Source: Desulfosarcina sp. BuS5 (lineage in GTDB: Bacteria > Desulfobacterota > Desulfobacteria > Desulfobacterales > BuS5). Taken from it: DNA of 64,000 nt. Of the stretch, positions 1-8,943 are shown piece after piece (position 1 is the first letter of the stretch; each line of letters starts with the position of its first letter). A model generated the notes under the pieces. The model had not been told where the DNA came from. It saw nothing but the letters and a program-made list of their open reading frames with translations, and searched no databases. The stretch lies in NCBI RefSeq assembly GCF_028752835.1, contig NZ_CP087952.1, forward strand, positions 2,833,041-2,897,040, in the 5' to 3' direction. The translations under genes were made by a program, and so were the position numbers.

Positions 1-1
1 C

Positions 2-161
2 GCCACAGCTTAAATCCCGAGGTCACAAGCCATTGAAAATGACTTTTGAAGATCAGCTTCACGCACTGATATTTTTCCATCTACAAGAACATGAATCAGC
101 TCGTGATCTTATTCAACACCTTAAAGAAGACGATTTTGCCAAAGAATGTGTCGCTCCAGAT
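2..161 (+). pseudogene. IS4-family transposase, N-terminal fragment
   Basis: The frame reads as about 53 residues matching the N-terminal part of the intact transposase at 57828-58982 (same residues around FEDQLHALIFFH and the stretch ending KECVAPD). Homology stops at 161, where the group II intron begins, and translation runs into a stop three codons later. The true N-terminus is left of the window. Confidence 0.88.
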
Positions 162-2430
162 TCCAGGTAGGAGCATCGGTTACCCGACGCCCCCCCTACA
201 GACCCGTACGTGAAGATTTCCCTCATACGGTTCCTCGGTTCAAATCCTTTTTACCGGATTATCAACCAAACAGGCGACACCCCGTTTGGCGTATAACTTT
301 GCAGCCCTTACGGCATCAAATATTATGGACTATTCTGGGTAATGGCAGTGGGTATGTTGTGCGCAAGTCCTCGAACATTACTTCGCCCTTGTGACTTCTT
401 CGGCTTAACCATCGACGCCATGCTTTCTCAGTATATTCAAACACAACTTCCAGCACTTTGTAGTTACTTATTACTCCAAAGTACTGGTAAAAACCTCGCA
501 GTTTACTGCAAAGAATCTCATACTGCTCGGCCATTGGCTTATGACGGTTATCCTTGCACCATATCCATATTCTCTTCATAAAACGGCTTGAACGCTTTCT
601 TGCCGTCTTTTTCTTTATTACCATGTACCCTTTTAATGATTTTGACCAGTAAAATGTAAACCCTAAAAAATCAAACGTCCCGTTTCCCTTTCCGCTAATG
701 CGTTTGGAAAATCGAATCAGTTTTGTCTTTTCCGGGTGAAGTGACAGCTCGAACTGTTCGAACCGCCTGGGTAATACATCCATGACACGCAATGCGTCTT
801 TTTCATACTCGAACCCGAGGATGAAATCATCCGCCCAGCGTATGATGGAGCATCTCCCTTTCATCCGGGGGATCACTTCTTTCACGTACCAGTCATCTAA
901 AACATAATGAAGAAAGATATTACTGAGCACAGGGGAAATTACTCCTCCCTGTGGAGTGCCCGTTTCAGAGTACGTCAGGTTGCCTTCCTCCATTACGCCT
1001 GCATTCAACCACTTCCCTATCAGGCGAATCATTCCGCCGTCACTTACTCTCCGACGTATCATGTCTTTAAGTAACTCGTGATTAATATTGTCAAATAGTC
1101 CTGTAATATCTGCGCTTACTATCCAGCTGATATTCTGCTTCAAGCATTGCTCACGTAAATCTTTGATTGCCATGTGTTGGCTCCGACCTTTTCTGAATGC
1201 ATGGGAAAAATTGTAAAAATTCCTGTCAAATATGACATTCAATATGGCTGCTGCTGCTTTCTGGACAATTTTATCCTCAAGTACAGGTATGCCAATTGGA
1301 CGCTTTTTCCCTCCTTCCTTGTCTATCCAGATACGCTTTACAGGAGACGCAACGTACTGTCCTCTCCGCAGTCGTTCATACAGATTATAGAGGTTTTGAT
1401 CAAGATTTTCGGCATACTCCTTTGCCGTAACCTTGTCCACTCCTGCAGATTTGCTTTTCCGAATTTTACGAAAGGATTGTTTCAGTAAATCAAAGTCTAT
1501 CCGATGGACTACTGATGTAAATACCAGTTCAGGATTACTTTGAGCAAGCAGCTCGATTTTGATAAGGGATGACCCACCTGTTAACACCGGTGGTTGTCCC
1601 CATTCTATCGGTCTGGAATTGCAAGCGACCGTTCTTGCAATTTCTCGGCTTTTTGTTGATATGGTTTGTGACATCTGTGTATCTCCCATAATTCCTGCCA
1701 AAAAAACGTTATACCCTGCTTCACCTTCCCTGCAGTGGGTCGCTTGGGCATCACTTCCCCACCTTTCCGATCAAGATAGTTCAATTCTTAATCATCGGTA
1801 CTATGATCTGCTAAGACTTCCGAATGTTTATCTCAGGTTCGTTCGCTCTTCGCTATCCTCCCCTGATACCTTGTATCGCCCATCTTTTAATGTTTGTGTT
1901 TCTGCCAATGGCAGACTCGTTGCAAGGCGGGACATTCCTATGCAACGCCGGGATTTCGCTTGCGCTGGATTTCCTGTTACCGTTCTTTTTACCCAAGGAA
2001 ACATCCGGGTCTCCCAAGTTCCCGAGCTACCCCTTTGAGTACATGCCCTGGTCTAAGACCCCGGTGGTGTCCTGAATACTTGCCTTAGCATATTCAGGAC
2101 TGCTGCCTTCCGCTGTCTCCAAAGCGTCGGCTTTTTCCTGCAAGCAGGATTATCACAATGACCACAACCATACATTTTTCGGGGCTCAATACAGAGCCTG
2201 CAATCTTGCTCCGTCCAGCTCCAGACTCCCGTTACCGGGTTTACCTGTGGACTTCGCTACTGACCTGCTGGTTAGTCTTTAGTCAGGTGGGACTATCTTA
2301 ACATCAATGCCAGAGCAAGCCCTGCAGAGATGAAGGAAACAAACCGTTTCCCGAGCACCCACTTGGTAACAATATCGAGTTTCAAAGACCTTGTGTCTTA
2401 TCCCAACGATTCGGATTTATCTTGGCACGA
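162..2430 (-). mobile_element. Group II intron with its own reverse transcriptase
   Basis: Comparison with the intact IS4 copy shows an insertion of exactly 162-2430. On the minus strand the 3' end carries a canonical domain V hairpin (about 205-241; GAACCG arm, loop-side GAGGGAAAT, return arm TTCACGTACGG) followed by a domain VI-like hairpin at about 168-200 and an end just before the exon. The 5' end on the minus strand is near 2428 and begins GTGCC, close to the group II GUGYG start. The intron-encoded protein lies between. Exact exon junctions are uncertain by about 2 bp. The intron is antisense to the transposase, so it cannot be spliced out of transposase mRNA. Confidence 0.9.
316..1701 (-). 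CDS. ltrA: Group II intron reverse transcriptase/maturase
   Basis: A 461-aa intron-encoded protein. It makes the cDNA during retrohoming and helps intron RNA fold and splice. Visible blocks: RT0-1 around KSKSAGVDKVTAKEYAENL, the RT3 region KKRPIGIPVLEDKIVQKA, RT4 VSADITGLFDNINH with a catalytic Asp, the active-site box RWADDFILGF (residues about 290-300; WADD in place of YADD), and a maturase/X region ending PLPLPRIVHNI. There is no recognisable HNH endonuclease domain after the X region, so it belongs with endonuclease-less bacterial intron proteins. It sits inside the ribozyme, between domain IV arms, with about 730 nt of upstream ribozyme. It looks intact. Confidence 0.93.
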   Translation of the reverse strand: MAGIMGDTQMSQTISTKSREIARTVACNSRPIEWGQPPVLTGGSSLIKIELLAQSNPELVFTSVVHRIDFDLLKQSFRKIRKSKSAGVDKVTAKEYAENLDQNLYNLYERLRRGQYVASPVKRIWIDKEGGKKRPIGIPVLEDKIVQKAAAAILNVIFDRNFYNFSHAFRKGRSQHMAIKDLREQCLKQNISWIVSADITGLFDNINHELLKDMIRRRVSDGGMIRLIGKWLNAGVMEEGNLTYSETGTPQGGVISPVLSNIFLHYVLDDWYVKEVIPRMKGRCSIIRWADDFILGFEYEKDALRVMDVLPRRFEQFELSLHPEKTKLIRFSKRISGKGNGTFDFLGFTFYWSKSLKGYMVIKKKTARKRSSRFMKRIWIWCKDNRHKPMAEQYEILCSKLRGFYQYFGVISNYKVLEVVFEYTEKAWRRWLSRRSHKGEVMFEDLRTTYPLPLPRIVHNI

Positions 2431-3336
2431 GGAGGGATCAGTCGTAGCAGTTTTTCCGAAATTATCAATTCTCGAGGGCTTGAACAGCTTGAATATGTTT
2501 TTCAAGCTCTTTGCAGCCAGGCACAAAATGCTTTACCATCAAATTATTCAGATCTCGGTGAACTCGTTTTCATTGATGGATCTTTAATTGATGCAGTTCT
2601 GTCCATGTACTGGGCTGATTACAGAAAAGGCGCTAAAAAAGCAAAAGGCCATTTCGGCTTTGATGTCAATCGCAAGATTCCTATAAAAATTCATCTGACA
2701 AATGGAAATGGCGCTGAACGCCCCTTTGTCAGGTCTATCCTTACAAAAGGCCAAACAGGAATCATGGATCGGGGGTATCAATCACATAAGGATTTTGATC
2801 TTCTTCAGGATGAAAAAAAACATTTTGTTTGCCGCATCAAAGCGAAAACAACAAGAACTATTATCAAAGAGCAGCCTGTTGATCCCGACAGCTATATTTT
2901 TTATGATGCTGTGGTTCTTCTTGGCACTCCTGGGGTAAACCAGACCAGAAAGCCGGTTCGACTGGTTGGTTATAAAATTGCCGGTGTCAAATATTTTGTG
3001 GCAACTGATCGTTATGATCTTACAGCCGAGCAGGTTGCAACCGTTTATAAGCTTAGATGGGATATCGAAACTTTTTTCAAATGGTGGAAGAAACATTTAA
3101 AAGTGTACCACTTGATTGCTCACAGTAGATATGGCCTGATGGTTCAAATCCTTGCGGGGTTAATAACCTACCTGCTTATGGCCATATACTGCCATGAACA
3201 GTTTAATGAACCTGTATCAATAAAGAGGATTCGTCAGCTTAGAAATACCATCCAGAACGAATTACGTACTGACGAAAAAAACGTATGGTCTAATAATCTG
3301 ATTATCAAAGAGCAAATGCTATATGCAAAAACTTAA
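2431..3336 (+). pseudogene. IS4-family transposase, C-terminal two thirds
   Basis: Continues the frame broken at 161. It carries the first DDE aspartate (FIDGSLIDAV), the second (GIMDRGYQSH) and the IS4 YREK signature (YKLRWDIETFFKWWKK), so all catalytic residues survive, but the first ~85 residues are separated by the intron. A downstream ATG just before the junction region exists only because of intron sequence. Compare the intact copy at 57828-58982. Confidence 0.9.
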
Positions 3337-3518
3337 CCGGACACTACTGGGTTTATTTAATAATTCAGCATGATTTAGATTTTCTATATCATAAGGATTA
3401 ACAGAAAACTTGGACTATATTGCTATTTTGGTATAGCATCACCTAAACTATAAATTTTAGTAACCATTCACAGGTTCAGGGTTAAGGACAGAGAAGGCAT
3501 TGAAGACCGAAGCAGTAT

Positions 3519-3541
3519 CGGGCAACCACAAGGGATTGCCC
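3519..3541. repeat. REP-like short hairpin
   Basis: The arms GGGCAA and TTGCCC pair around a 10-nt loop and are followed by CCTACGGGG, a pattern typical of short extragenic palindromes. It lies between the IS4 end and the first copy of the 206-bp repeat. No function can be read from the sequence. Confidence 0.4.
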
Positions 3542-3569
3542 CTACGGGGAGAGTTTAGGGGAGAGTTTA

Positions 3570-3775
3570 GGGACGCCCTTTACATTTCCATATTTACAGT
3601 TTTAGGCTGAAGAATTGATGAGATTATAGCCCTTTTGTTGTACTATTGTCTCTCCTCGCTTTACTGATTGACTCACCCAGGCCAATGAGAACCGTTAATG
3701 TGAACATTTCACCAGCGCCCACCAGTTTCCCCCAATAACCATCATTTCAAAACTGTAAATATAAAGGGCGTCCCC
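3570..3775. repeat. 206-bp RAYT-derived mini-element, copy 1
   Basis: Bounded by imperfect inverted termini (GGGACGCCCTTTA... and ...AAAGGGCGTCCC, then shared ATTTACAGTTTT). Near-identical copies lie at 16466-16649, 17493-17698 and a longer one from 33524. Read on the minus strand the core encodes a helix-turn-helix piece ending LAWVSQSVKRGETIV, the C-terminal motif of REP-associated tyrosine transposases (IS200-like). It therefore appears to be a non-autonomous derivative of such a gene. Confidence 0.8.
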
Positions 3776-3779
3776 AACC

Positions 3780-3974
3780 TTCCATGGCGACGAATCTGCT
3801 ACGGATTTTGCCTATTCCATGGCTCTATTTAGAAGGGGAGCAAGTGAAAATGATGTCCGAAGCAGGTTACTGGATCAAAGAATCGACTGGAAAAATCATA
3901 CCGGCATCAAAAGAAAAGAGGCTTATTTAAAAAGGACCATTCAACGGGCAAAACGGTTGGTTGAATCTACCTGA
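3780..3974 (+). pseudogene. Primase/replication-protein-like C-terminal fragment
   Basis: An open stretch of 64 codons without its own start. It reads ...SATDFAYSMALFRRGASEND..., then LLDQRIDWKNH and KRKEAYLKRTIQRAKRL before a stop. The pattern (hydrophobic helix, R-R-G, DWxxHxG, YLxRTxxRA) resembles the C-terminal helical part of plasmid or phage primases and replication proteins. The upstream part is replaced by the 206-bp repeat. The identification is by memory of family patterns and tentative. Confidence 0.42.
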
Positions 3975-4040
3975 ACATCGTTCAAGATTAATTACAGATA
4001 TGACGGGTAAAATTTAATTCCCTGAAAAGGGTAATTTAAT

Positions 4041-4168
4041 AAGGGTGTTGCAAAGTAAAAAAACTTTGATAATAAAATCAATTAGTTAACCCAGAAAAAC
4101 CCCATTTTTCCATTATGGCGTAACTATTTGTTTTAACTACCGATAATAGCAATCTTTGCAACACCCTT
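4041..4168. repeat. 128-bp MITE with 5-bp target duplication
   Basis: Perfect 15-bp terminal inverted repeats (AAGGGTGTTGCAAAG at 4041-4055 and its complement at 4154-4168) flanked by direct repeats TTAAT (4036-4040 and 4169-4173). It has no coding capacity. The size, perfect ends and duplication fit a miniature inverted-repeat transposable element mobilised in trans. Confidence 0.72.
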
Positions 4169-4295
4169 TTAATGTGATAATTTTTGAAGTTGTTCAAAAT
4201 AATCAGAAAATTTATGCCAGGATTATGTGGTAATCAACACTGGCGTGTAATCCTTTCGTTTTTTTGCCATTTCGTTTTCCTCCATGTATTTCAAC

Positions 4296-4400
4296 TATAG
4301 ATATATGCAACTGAATTGATACCACTTTTCAGTCTGATTCTTGCGCATTTAGCTTTATAAATGGCTTTGTCAAGTATCAATTCATCTGCATGTATCTATA
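4296..4400. repeat. 105-bp long inverted repeat (MITE-like)
   Basis: The arms at 4296-4322 and 4374-4400 (27 bp each, three mismatches; TATAGATA.ATGCA..TGAATTGATAC) enclose a 51-bp centre. Target duplication is not clear. It lies in AT-rich non-coding DNA ahead of the broken transposase; the stretch 4401-4614 shows no gene or clear signal. Confidence 0.55.
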
Positions 4401-4677
4401 ATATGTTTTAAGGAAAACTCCAATTCCGTCTGAGGCAAAACAATAGAATCGAGCTGCATCCTCATCAGTTTTAACTTTTTTTTAACATAAAGCTAATCAA
4501 ACGCTAACTTTCAGCTTTTATATTATTTTTAACACATGGAGATGTATATATGAATTATATTGTTGATCGATATTCAATACCTTCGCCAAACTAAAATTTA
4601 GTTGGGGATGAAAAATGAGCAATTGTTGTGTCATGATATGCGATCATTACAAAGCATATTATAAGGAAGAACTGCTC

Positions 4678-5202
4678 ATGAATGAAATTACCACGCTTTT
4701 AACTTGTATGCACCCCTTACTTGACGCAAACACTTACCGTCATTTTCTGATTATCAGTCAAGCCTTGCTGATGATGACAGGTAGGATTACCATGCTGAGC
4801 ATCAGTCGCTGGACTGAGAAAGGGGGGAGCTATCGTACGGTACAACGTTTTTTTTCAAAAAATATCCCTTGGTGTTCACTCAACTGGGCGATAGCAAAAA
4901 CATTTTTAAAAAAATCAAGAATCATTCTTATTGCTGGTGATGCCACAACCGTAACCAAGTCAGGCAAGAAAACCTTTGGTCTTGGCAGGTTTTTCTCTTC
5001 CATCTACTCACGTGCAGTTCCTGGGATTGCCTTCCAAACACTTTCATTGCTGGATGTCAAAAAACGAACTTCATGGCCAATGTTGATAGAACAGATGCTT
5101 CCAAAGCCAAAGCAAAAAAAGCCGGTAGCAACGAAAAGCAAAAAACAAGAACAACCGCAATGTTGTACTCAATAAAGCATAAACGTAAGTGTTAAAGATG
5201 AT
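4678..5202 (+). pseudogene. IS701/IS4-like transposase, truncated and frameshifted
   Basis: The likely original start is the Met beginning MNEITTLLTCMHPLLD (an upstream ATG at 4615 is in frame but adds an unlikely leader). It retains the N-terminal region with RWTEKGGSYRTVQRFF and the first catalytic block LIAGDATTVTKSGKKT. After about residue 150 the Lys-rich linker shifts frame: the frame read from 4678 ends at 5175, while the next frame continues KNKNNRNVVLN to about 5202. The rest of the transposase, including the remaining DDE residues, is missing. It ends about 100 bp before phnD. Confidence 0.8.
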
Positions 5203-5304
5203 CAGCCGGTAGAATATGCTGTAACACGATTTCGTTCGGTTCGCGTTCAGTTGAACATAACATTATAAAAATGATGAACATAAATTTAAAAAAGGAGAAA
5301 TAAA

Positions 5305-6177
5305 ATGAGAGCTAAATTAATTTTGACTGTCACCCTGACATTAATTGTAATTTTAGGATTAAGTACCGTAACCATGGCACGCACACTTGTGATGGGGTTG
5401 ATACCGGTTGAAAACAACGAAGAGATGGTGCGGCAATTTGAACCGATGCGGATCTATCTGGAAAAAAGGATTGGCATGCCTATCAAAGTTTTTACGGCTA
5501 CGGATTATACCGGTGTAATAGAAGCCATGCGCAAAAAACGTATTGATATTGCCTGGTTTGGCCCTCTTTCCTATTTTCTGGCAGAAGAGGAGGCAGGCGC
5601 TGAGGCGTTTGCCGTTGGTGTGCGCAAGTCAACAGGAAAATCTAGTTATCGCAGTTGTTTTATTGTGCCGGCTGATTCAACAATAAAAACATTAAATGAT
5701 TTAAAAGGAAAAAGCGTTGCTTTTGTGGATCCTGCTTCGACCTCCGGCGGTCTTGTGCCTGCTTATTTGATAAAAAAAGAGACCGGCAAGATGCCGCGGA
5801 ATTTTTTTGGTAAATTTACCTATGCCGGGTCGCATGATGCAGTTGTGATGGCAGTAAAAAACAAAACTATTGATGCAGGTGCAACCAATGAGATTACTTA
5901 CAATAAAATGATAAAAAAAGGTTTGATTACCGATAAAACAAATCGCATTTTGCTGTTTTCCGATCCACTGCCAGGTTCACCACTGGCTTATCGCAAAGAT
6001 ATTGATAAAGACTTAAAACGTAAAATTCGTGACGCTGTTCTTTATGCTCATTATGAAATAAAAGTAACCGGTTATGGTGAATTGATTCGATATGATGCAG
6101 CAGCACCTCCGGATTATGAAATTATTCGGGATTTGGCTAAGCAATTGAATTTGCGCAAAAAAGATATTCTGAAGTAA
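5305..6177 (+). CDS. phnD: Phosphonate ABC transporter substrate-binding protein
   Basis: A 290-aa periplasmic binding protein with an N-terminal signal peptide (residues 1-25, ending around STVTMA). It captures phosphonates for the PhnCE importer. Family landmarks: GLIPVENNEEMVRQFEPM near the mature N-terminus, IDIAWFGPLSYFLA, the hinge GKSVAFVDPASTSGG and AGSHDAVVMAV. The start follows an AAAGGAG ribosome site at 5292-5298. First gene of the phn operon; 82 bp separate it from pstS. Confidence 0.93.
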   Translation: MRAKLILTVTLTLIVILGLSTVTMARTLVMGLIPVENNEEMVRQFEPMRIYLEKRIGMPIKVFTATDYTGVIEAMRKKRIDIAWFGPLSYFLAEEEAGAEAFAVGVRKSTGKSSYRSCFIVPADSTIKTLNDLKGKSVAFVDPASTSGGLVPAYLIKKETGKMPRNFFGKFTYAGSHDAVVMAVKNKTIDAGATNEITYNKMIKKGLITDKTNRILLFSDPLPGSPLAYRKDIDKDLKRKIRDAVLYAHYEIKVTGYGELIRYDAAAPPDYEIIRDLAKQLNLRKKDILK

Positions 6178-6259
6178 AAACAGCCTGTTGAATAAATTAA
6201 ATTATCCGCCGCAGAGGAATAAATCATGCGGCCGATAATTTTAACCTGAAATCTTTATA

Positions 6260-7402
6260 ATGGGAAATAAAAGGCTCTCTATGTTTATCATGACCAGATT
6301 TTTATTTTTTATATTAGCATTTTTTTTGCCGATTATTTCAGGCTGTCAGGTGCATGAGGCTTCAAACAGGATCACAGGAGCAGGTGCATCTTTCCCTGCC
6401 CCTGTATATCGGGCGTGGTCTGCTGAGTACAGCAGCAGGAACCCTGTGATAGTTCGCTACAAATCAGTAGGATCCAGTGAAGGTATACGTTTTGTCAAAT
6501 CTGGCAAGGTCGATTTTGGAGCCTCAGATATAACTCTATCTGCTGAAGAGTTAGAGCAGGAAGATTTGATTCAGATCCCGGTATTGATTGGCGGGGTGGC
6601 TGTAGTGATAAATATGCCAGGAATTATAAATAAAGAGATGGTCTTTTCAGGGCCGGTTTTGGTTAATATTTTTATGGGCAGAATTACGAAATGGGATGAT
6701 CCTGAGATTAAAAAGCTAAACCCAAATCTGCGTTTGCCTGAACGAAGTATTGCCGTGGTATTTCGTTCAGATGGATCGGGGACTGCCTGGCTTTTTACTC
6801 AATATCTCAATTCTGTATCTTCCACATGGAAAACCGGCCCCGGCTCTGGCGATCGTATTATATGGCCGACAGGCACAGGCGCTTCAAAAAACGAAGGAGT
6901 ACTTCGCAAGGTAATAGAAACACAAGGGGCAATAGGGTTTGTGGAGTACACCTATGCCAAAAAAGCGGGGATTGCCTGCGCAAGCCTTATTAATCGTTCC
7001 GGCCGGTCAGTTAATCCTTCTATTCAGACATTTTATGCTGCGGCTGTAAAAAGTGCTGAAAATCAGTCTGAAACAGATACTTTTTCCCTAATAAATCTTA
7101 AAGGGGAAGAATGCTGGCCAATTACCGGCTACACTTACATACTGCTTCATAAAACATTAAAAAGCGAAAAAAAAGCTAAAGCTTTAATCGATTTTTTAAC
7201 ATGGTGTTATGGAGAAAAAGGAAAAAAAATCACCAGGCAATTACACTATCTGCCTATTGAAGGTAATATATCAAATCAGTTTATTCAAAAAATAAAATCT
7301 TATTTACTGCAAGATACAGACCTTTTGGGTCTTAAAACGCTATTCAGGAGTAGTCTTAATGTCAATCATAGAATTATACGATTCCGGCAAAACATATCCT
7401 AA
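6260..7402 (+). CDS. pstS: PstS-type phosphate-binding lipoprotein inside the phn operon
   Basis: A 380-aa phosphate-binding protein. The N-terminus has a hydrophobic segment ending in lipobox PIISGC (Cys29), so the protein is probably lipid-anchored. Phosphate-site motifs of the PstS family are present: TGAGASFPAP, KSVGSSEGI, VDFGASD, FRSDGSGTAW and GATQ-like GTGASKNEGV. Its C-terminus overlaps phnC by 44 bp, and the last ~20 residues (after LLQDTDLLGLKT) may be an extension. No pstCAB is nearby, so it either delivers phosphate (or another oxyanion) to the PhnCE permease or serves a PstCAB encoded elsewhere. A pstS between phnD and phnC is unusual. Confidence 0.88.
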   Translation: MGNKRLSMFIMTRFLFFILAFFLPIISGCQVHEASNRITGAGASFPAPVYRAWSAEYSSRNPVIVRYKSVGSSEGIRFVKSGKVDFGASDITLSAEELEQEDLIQIPVLIGGVAVVINMPGIINKEMVFSGPVLVNIFMGRITKWDDPEIKKLNPNLRLPERSIAVVFRSDGSGTAWLFTQYLNSVSSTWKTGPGSGDRIIWPTGTGASKNEGVLRKVIETQGAIGFVEYTYAKKAGIACASLINRSGRSVNPSIQTFYAAAVKSAENQSETDTFSLINLKGEECWPITGYTYILLHKTLKSEKKAKALIDFLTWCYGEKGKKITRQLHYLPIEGNISNQFIQKIKSYLLQDTDLLGLKTLFRSSLNVNHRIIRFRQNIS

Positions 7403-8153
7403 TGGGTGCAAAGCGCTTGAAAAAATTAATCTTAGCATTCAGGAAGGTGAATTTGTATCTGTAATAGGAGCAAGCGGTGCCGGGAAAACAACATTAATAA
7501 GGCTGATCAACGGTCTGGAAAAAATTTCAGAGGGAAAGGTTATAGTAGATGGTCTTGAGATTTCTGAATCAAATGTAAAAAAAATTCGCAGGCGGGTAGG
7601 AATGGTTTTTCAGCATTTTAATATTGTTGAACAATTAAGCGTTATGACCAATGTGCTAAGCGGTTGTCTTGGCAGATTGCGTTGCCTCCCAAGCCTTTTC
7701 TACTTTTTTCCCAAAACGGATATTCAGGTGGCTGCCATGGCCATTAAGCGTGTCGGCCTTATAGATAAAACCTGGATCAGGGTTGATAAACTTTCAGGTG
7801 GACAGCGGCAGCGAGTGGGAGTAGCACGTGCGCTTGCCCAGAAGCCCAGAATTATCCTTGCAGACGAACCGGTAGCCAGTCTTGATCCTGTAGCAGGATT
7901 ACAAATTATGAAAATTTTAAAAGAAATATCAGTAAAAGATGGAATAACGGTTGTAGCCAATTTGCATCAGCTTAGTCTGGCCAGGCAGTTTTCAGATCGG
8001 GTGATCGGATTGTATCAGGGGAAAATAGTTTTTAATGAAAAACCGGATCAATTAACCGAAAATATTATTTCAGGGATTTATAATGGCAAAACCCAAAACC
8101 ATACTTACAAGAGAGCAAACAACACAAAAAGGCTGGCAGTGGCCAACCTCTAA
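7359..8153 (+). CDS. phnC: Phosphonate ABC transporter ATPase
   Basis: 264 aa. It powers phosphonate import. Walker A GASGAGKTT (about residues 37-45), Q-loop VFQHFN, signature LSGGQRQRVGVARAL, Walker B IILADEPVASLD and the H-loop NLHQ are all intact. The start overlaps the pstS end and the C-terminus overlaps phnE1 by 71 bp, indicating translational coupling. The C-terminal ~25 residues after IISGIYNG are longer than is usual for the family. Confidence 0.93.
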   Translation: MSIIELYDSGKTYPNGCKALEKINLSIQEGEFVSVIGASGAGKTTLIRLINGLEKISEGKVIVDGLEISESNVKKIRRRVGMVFQHFNIVEQLSVMTNVLSGCLGRLRCLPSLFYFFPKTDIQVAAMAIKRVGLIDKTWIRVDKLSGGQRQRVGVARALAQKPRIILADEPVASLDPVAGLQIMKILKEISVKDGITVVANLHQLSLARQFSDRVIGLYQGKIVFNEKPDQLTENIISGIYNGKTQNHTYKRANNTKRLAVANL

Positions 8154-8943
8154 CGGCAGACCCGCTATCTCAATTGTGTTAATTATTACAACTGTTTTTT
8201 CAATACTGATTTTATCTTCCTCAAGCGTAGAATTCAGTATTTTACGAATATTTTATTCTATTGGTCCTTTTTGGGATTTTACACGTAATTTATTAGTAGA
8301 ACCTGATTGGCCTTTTTTGACCACACTTCTGAAAAAAATGCTAGAAACGATTGAGATGACAATTCTTGCTACAGCCATTGCATTGCTGATCAGTTTCCCT
8401 ATAGGAATTCTGGCTGCCCGCAATACTTCACCACATCCGTTTATATCCGGTTTTGCCCGTAATCTATTAAGCGCTATACGAGCGCTGCCGGAGCTTGTAT
8501 GGGCTATGATTTTTGTCTCTGCTCTGGGATTGGGTGCATTGCCTGGTGTTATGGCTCTTGCTTTTGTAACCATAGGCTTTATGGGTAAGTTTTTTGCTGA
8601 AAGCATGGAAGTGGTCGGCAAGCAGGCTGTTGAAGGTGTGCAGGCTCATGGAGCAAGTAATCTGCAGGTAACCTGGTATGCTGTGCTACCTCAGGCTATG
8701 CCTGATTTTATTAGTTCTCTGCTTTATATGCTGGATCACAATCTCCGTGCTGCTGCTATTCTCGGTTTGGTTGGCGCTGGCGGTATTGGTTATGAAATGC
8801 TGATGTCAATGCGTCTTTTCAACTATAACCGCATTATTCTTATTGCATTAAGCTTTTATTTACTTGTGACTTTTTTGGACCGGGTTTCAGTTTATCTGCG
8901 AGCAAAAGTAATTCACGGCAAAACAAAGGAGCGTAAATCATGA
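8083..8943 (+). CDS. phnE: Phosphonate ABC transporter permease, first copy
   Basis: A 286-aa inner-membrane permease with about six membrane segments. The first hydrophobic helix is at ~30-50, and the EAA-like cytoplasmic loop reads EGVQAHGASNLQVTWYAVLPQAMP. PhnE hallmarks: RALPELVWAMIFVSALGLG and GLVGAGGIGYEM. Its stop overlaps the next permease start by 4 bp. Paired with the second PhnE it probably forms a heterodimer. Confidence 0.92.
   Translation: MAKPKTILTREQTTQKGWQWPTSNGRPAISIVLIITTVFSILILSSSSVEFSILRIFYSIGPFWDFTRNLLVEPDWPFLTTLLKKMLETIEMTILATAIALLISFPIGILAARNTSPHPFISGFARNLLSAIRALPELVWAMIFVSALGLGALPGVMALAFVTIGFMGKFFAESMEVVGKQAVEGVQAHGASNLQVTWYAVLPQAMPDFISSLLYMLDHNLRAAAILGLVGAGGIGYEMLMSMRLFNYNRIILIALSFYLLVTFLDRVSVYLRAKVIHGKTKERKS

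Larger units (their letters stand above)
1..3349 (+). mobile_element. IS4-family insertion sequence, partial, split by a group II intron
   Basis: The right end is a 27-bp terminal inverted repeat (3323-3349) matching the end of the complete copy at 57815-59122; the left end lies outside the window. The transposase reading frame is present as two blocks, 2-161 and 2431-3336, separated by a 2269-bp insertion. Apart from a few substitutions (for example Lys for Arg near the start, Phe for Ser in the first catalytic motif block) it equals the intact copy. The interruption makes this copy unable to produce a full transposase from its own mRNA because the intron lies in the opposite orientation. 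Confidence 0.9.

Noticed and set aside
5219-5225. Pho-box half-site CTGTAAC before phnD
   Set aside because: The second half-site at the required 11-bp spacing is absent; one heptamer is expected by chance.
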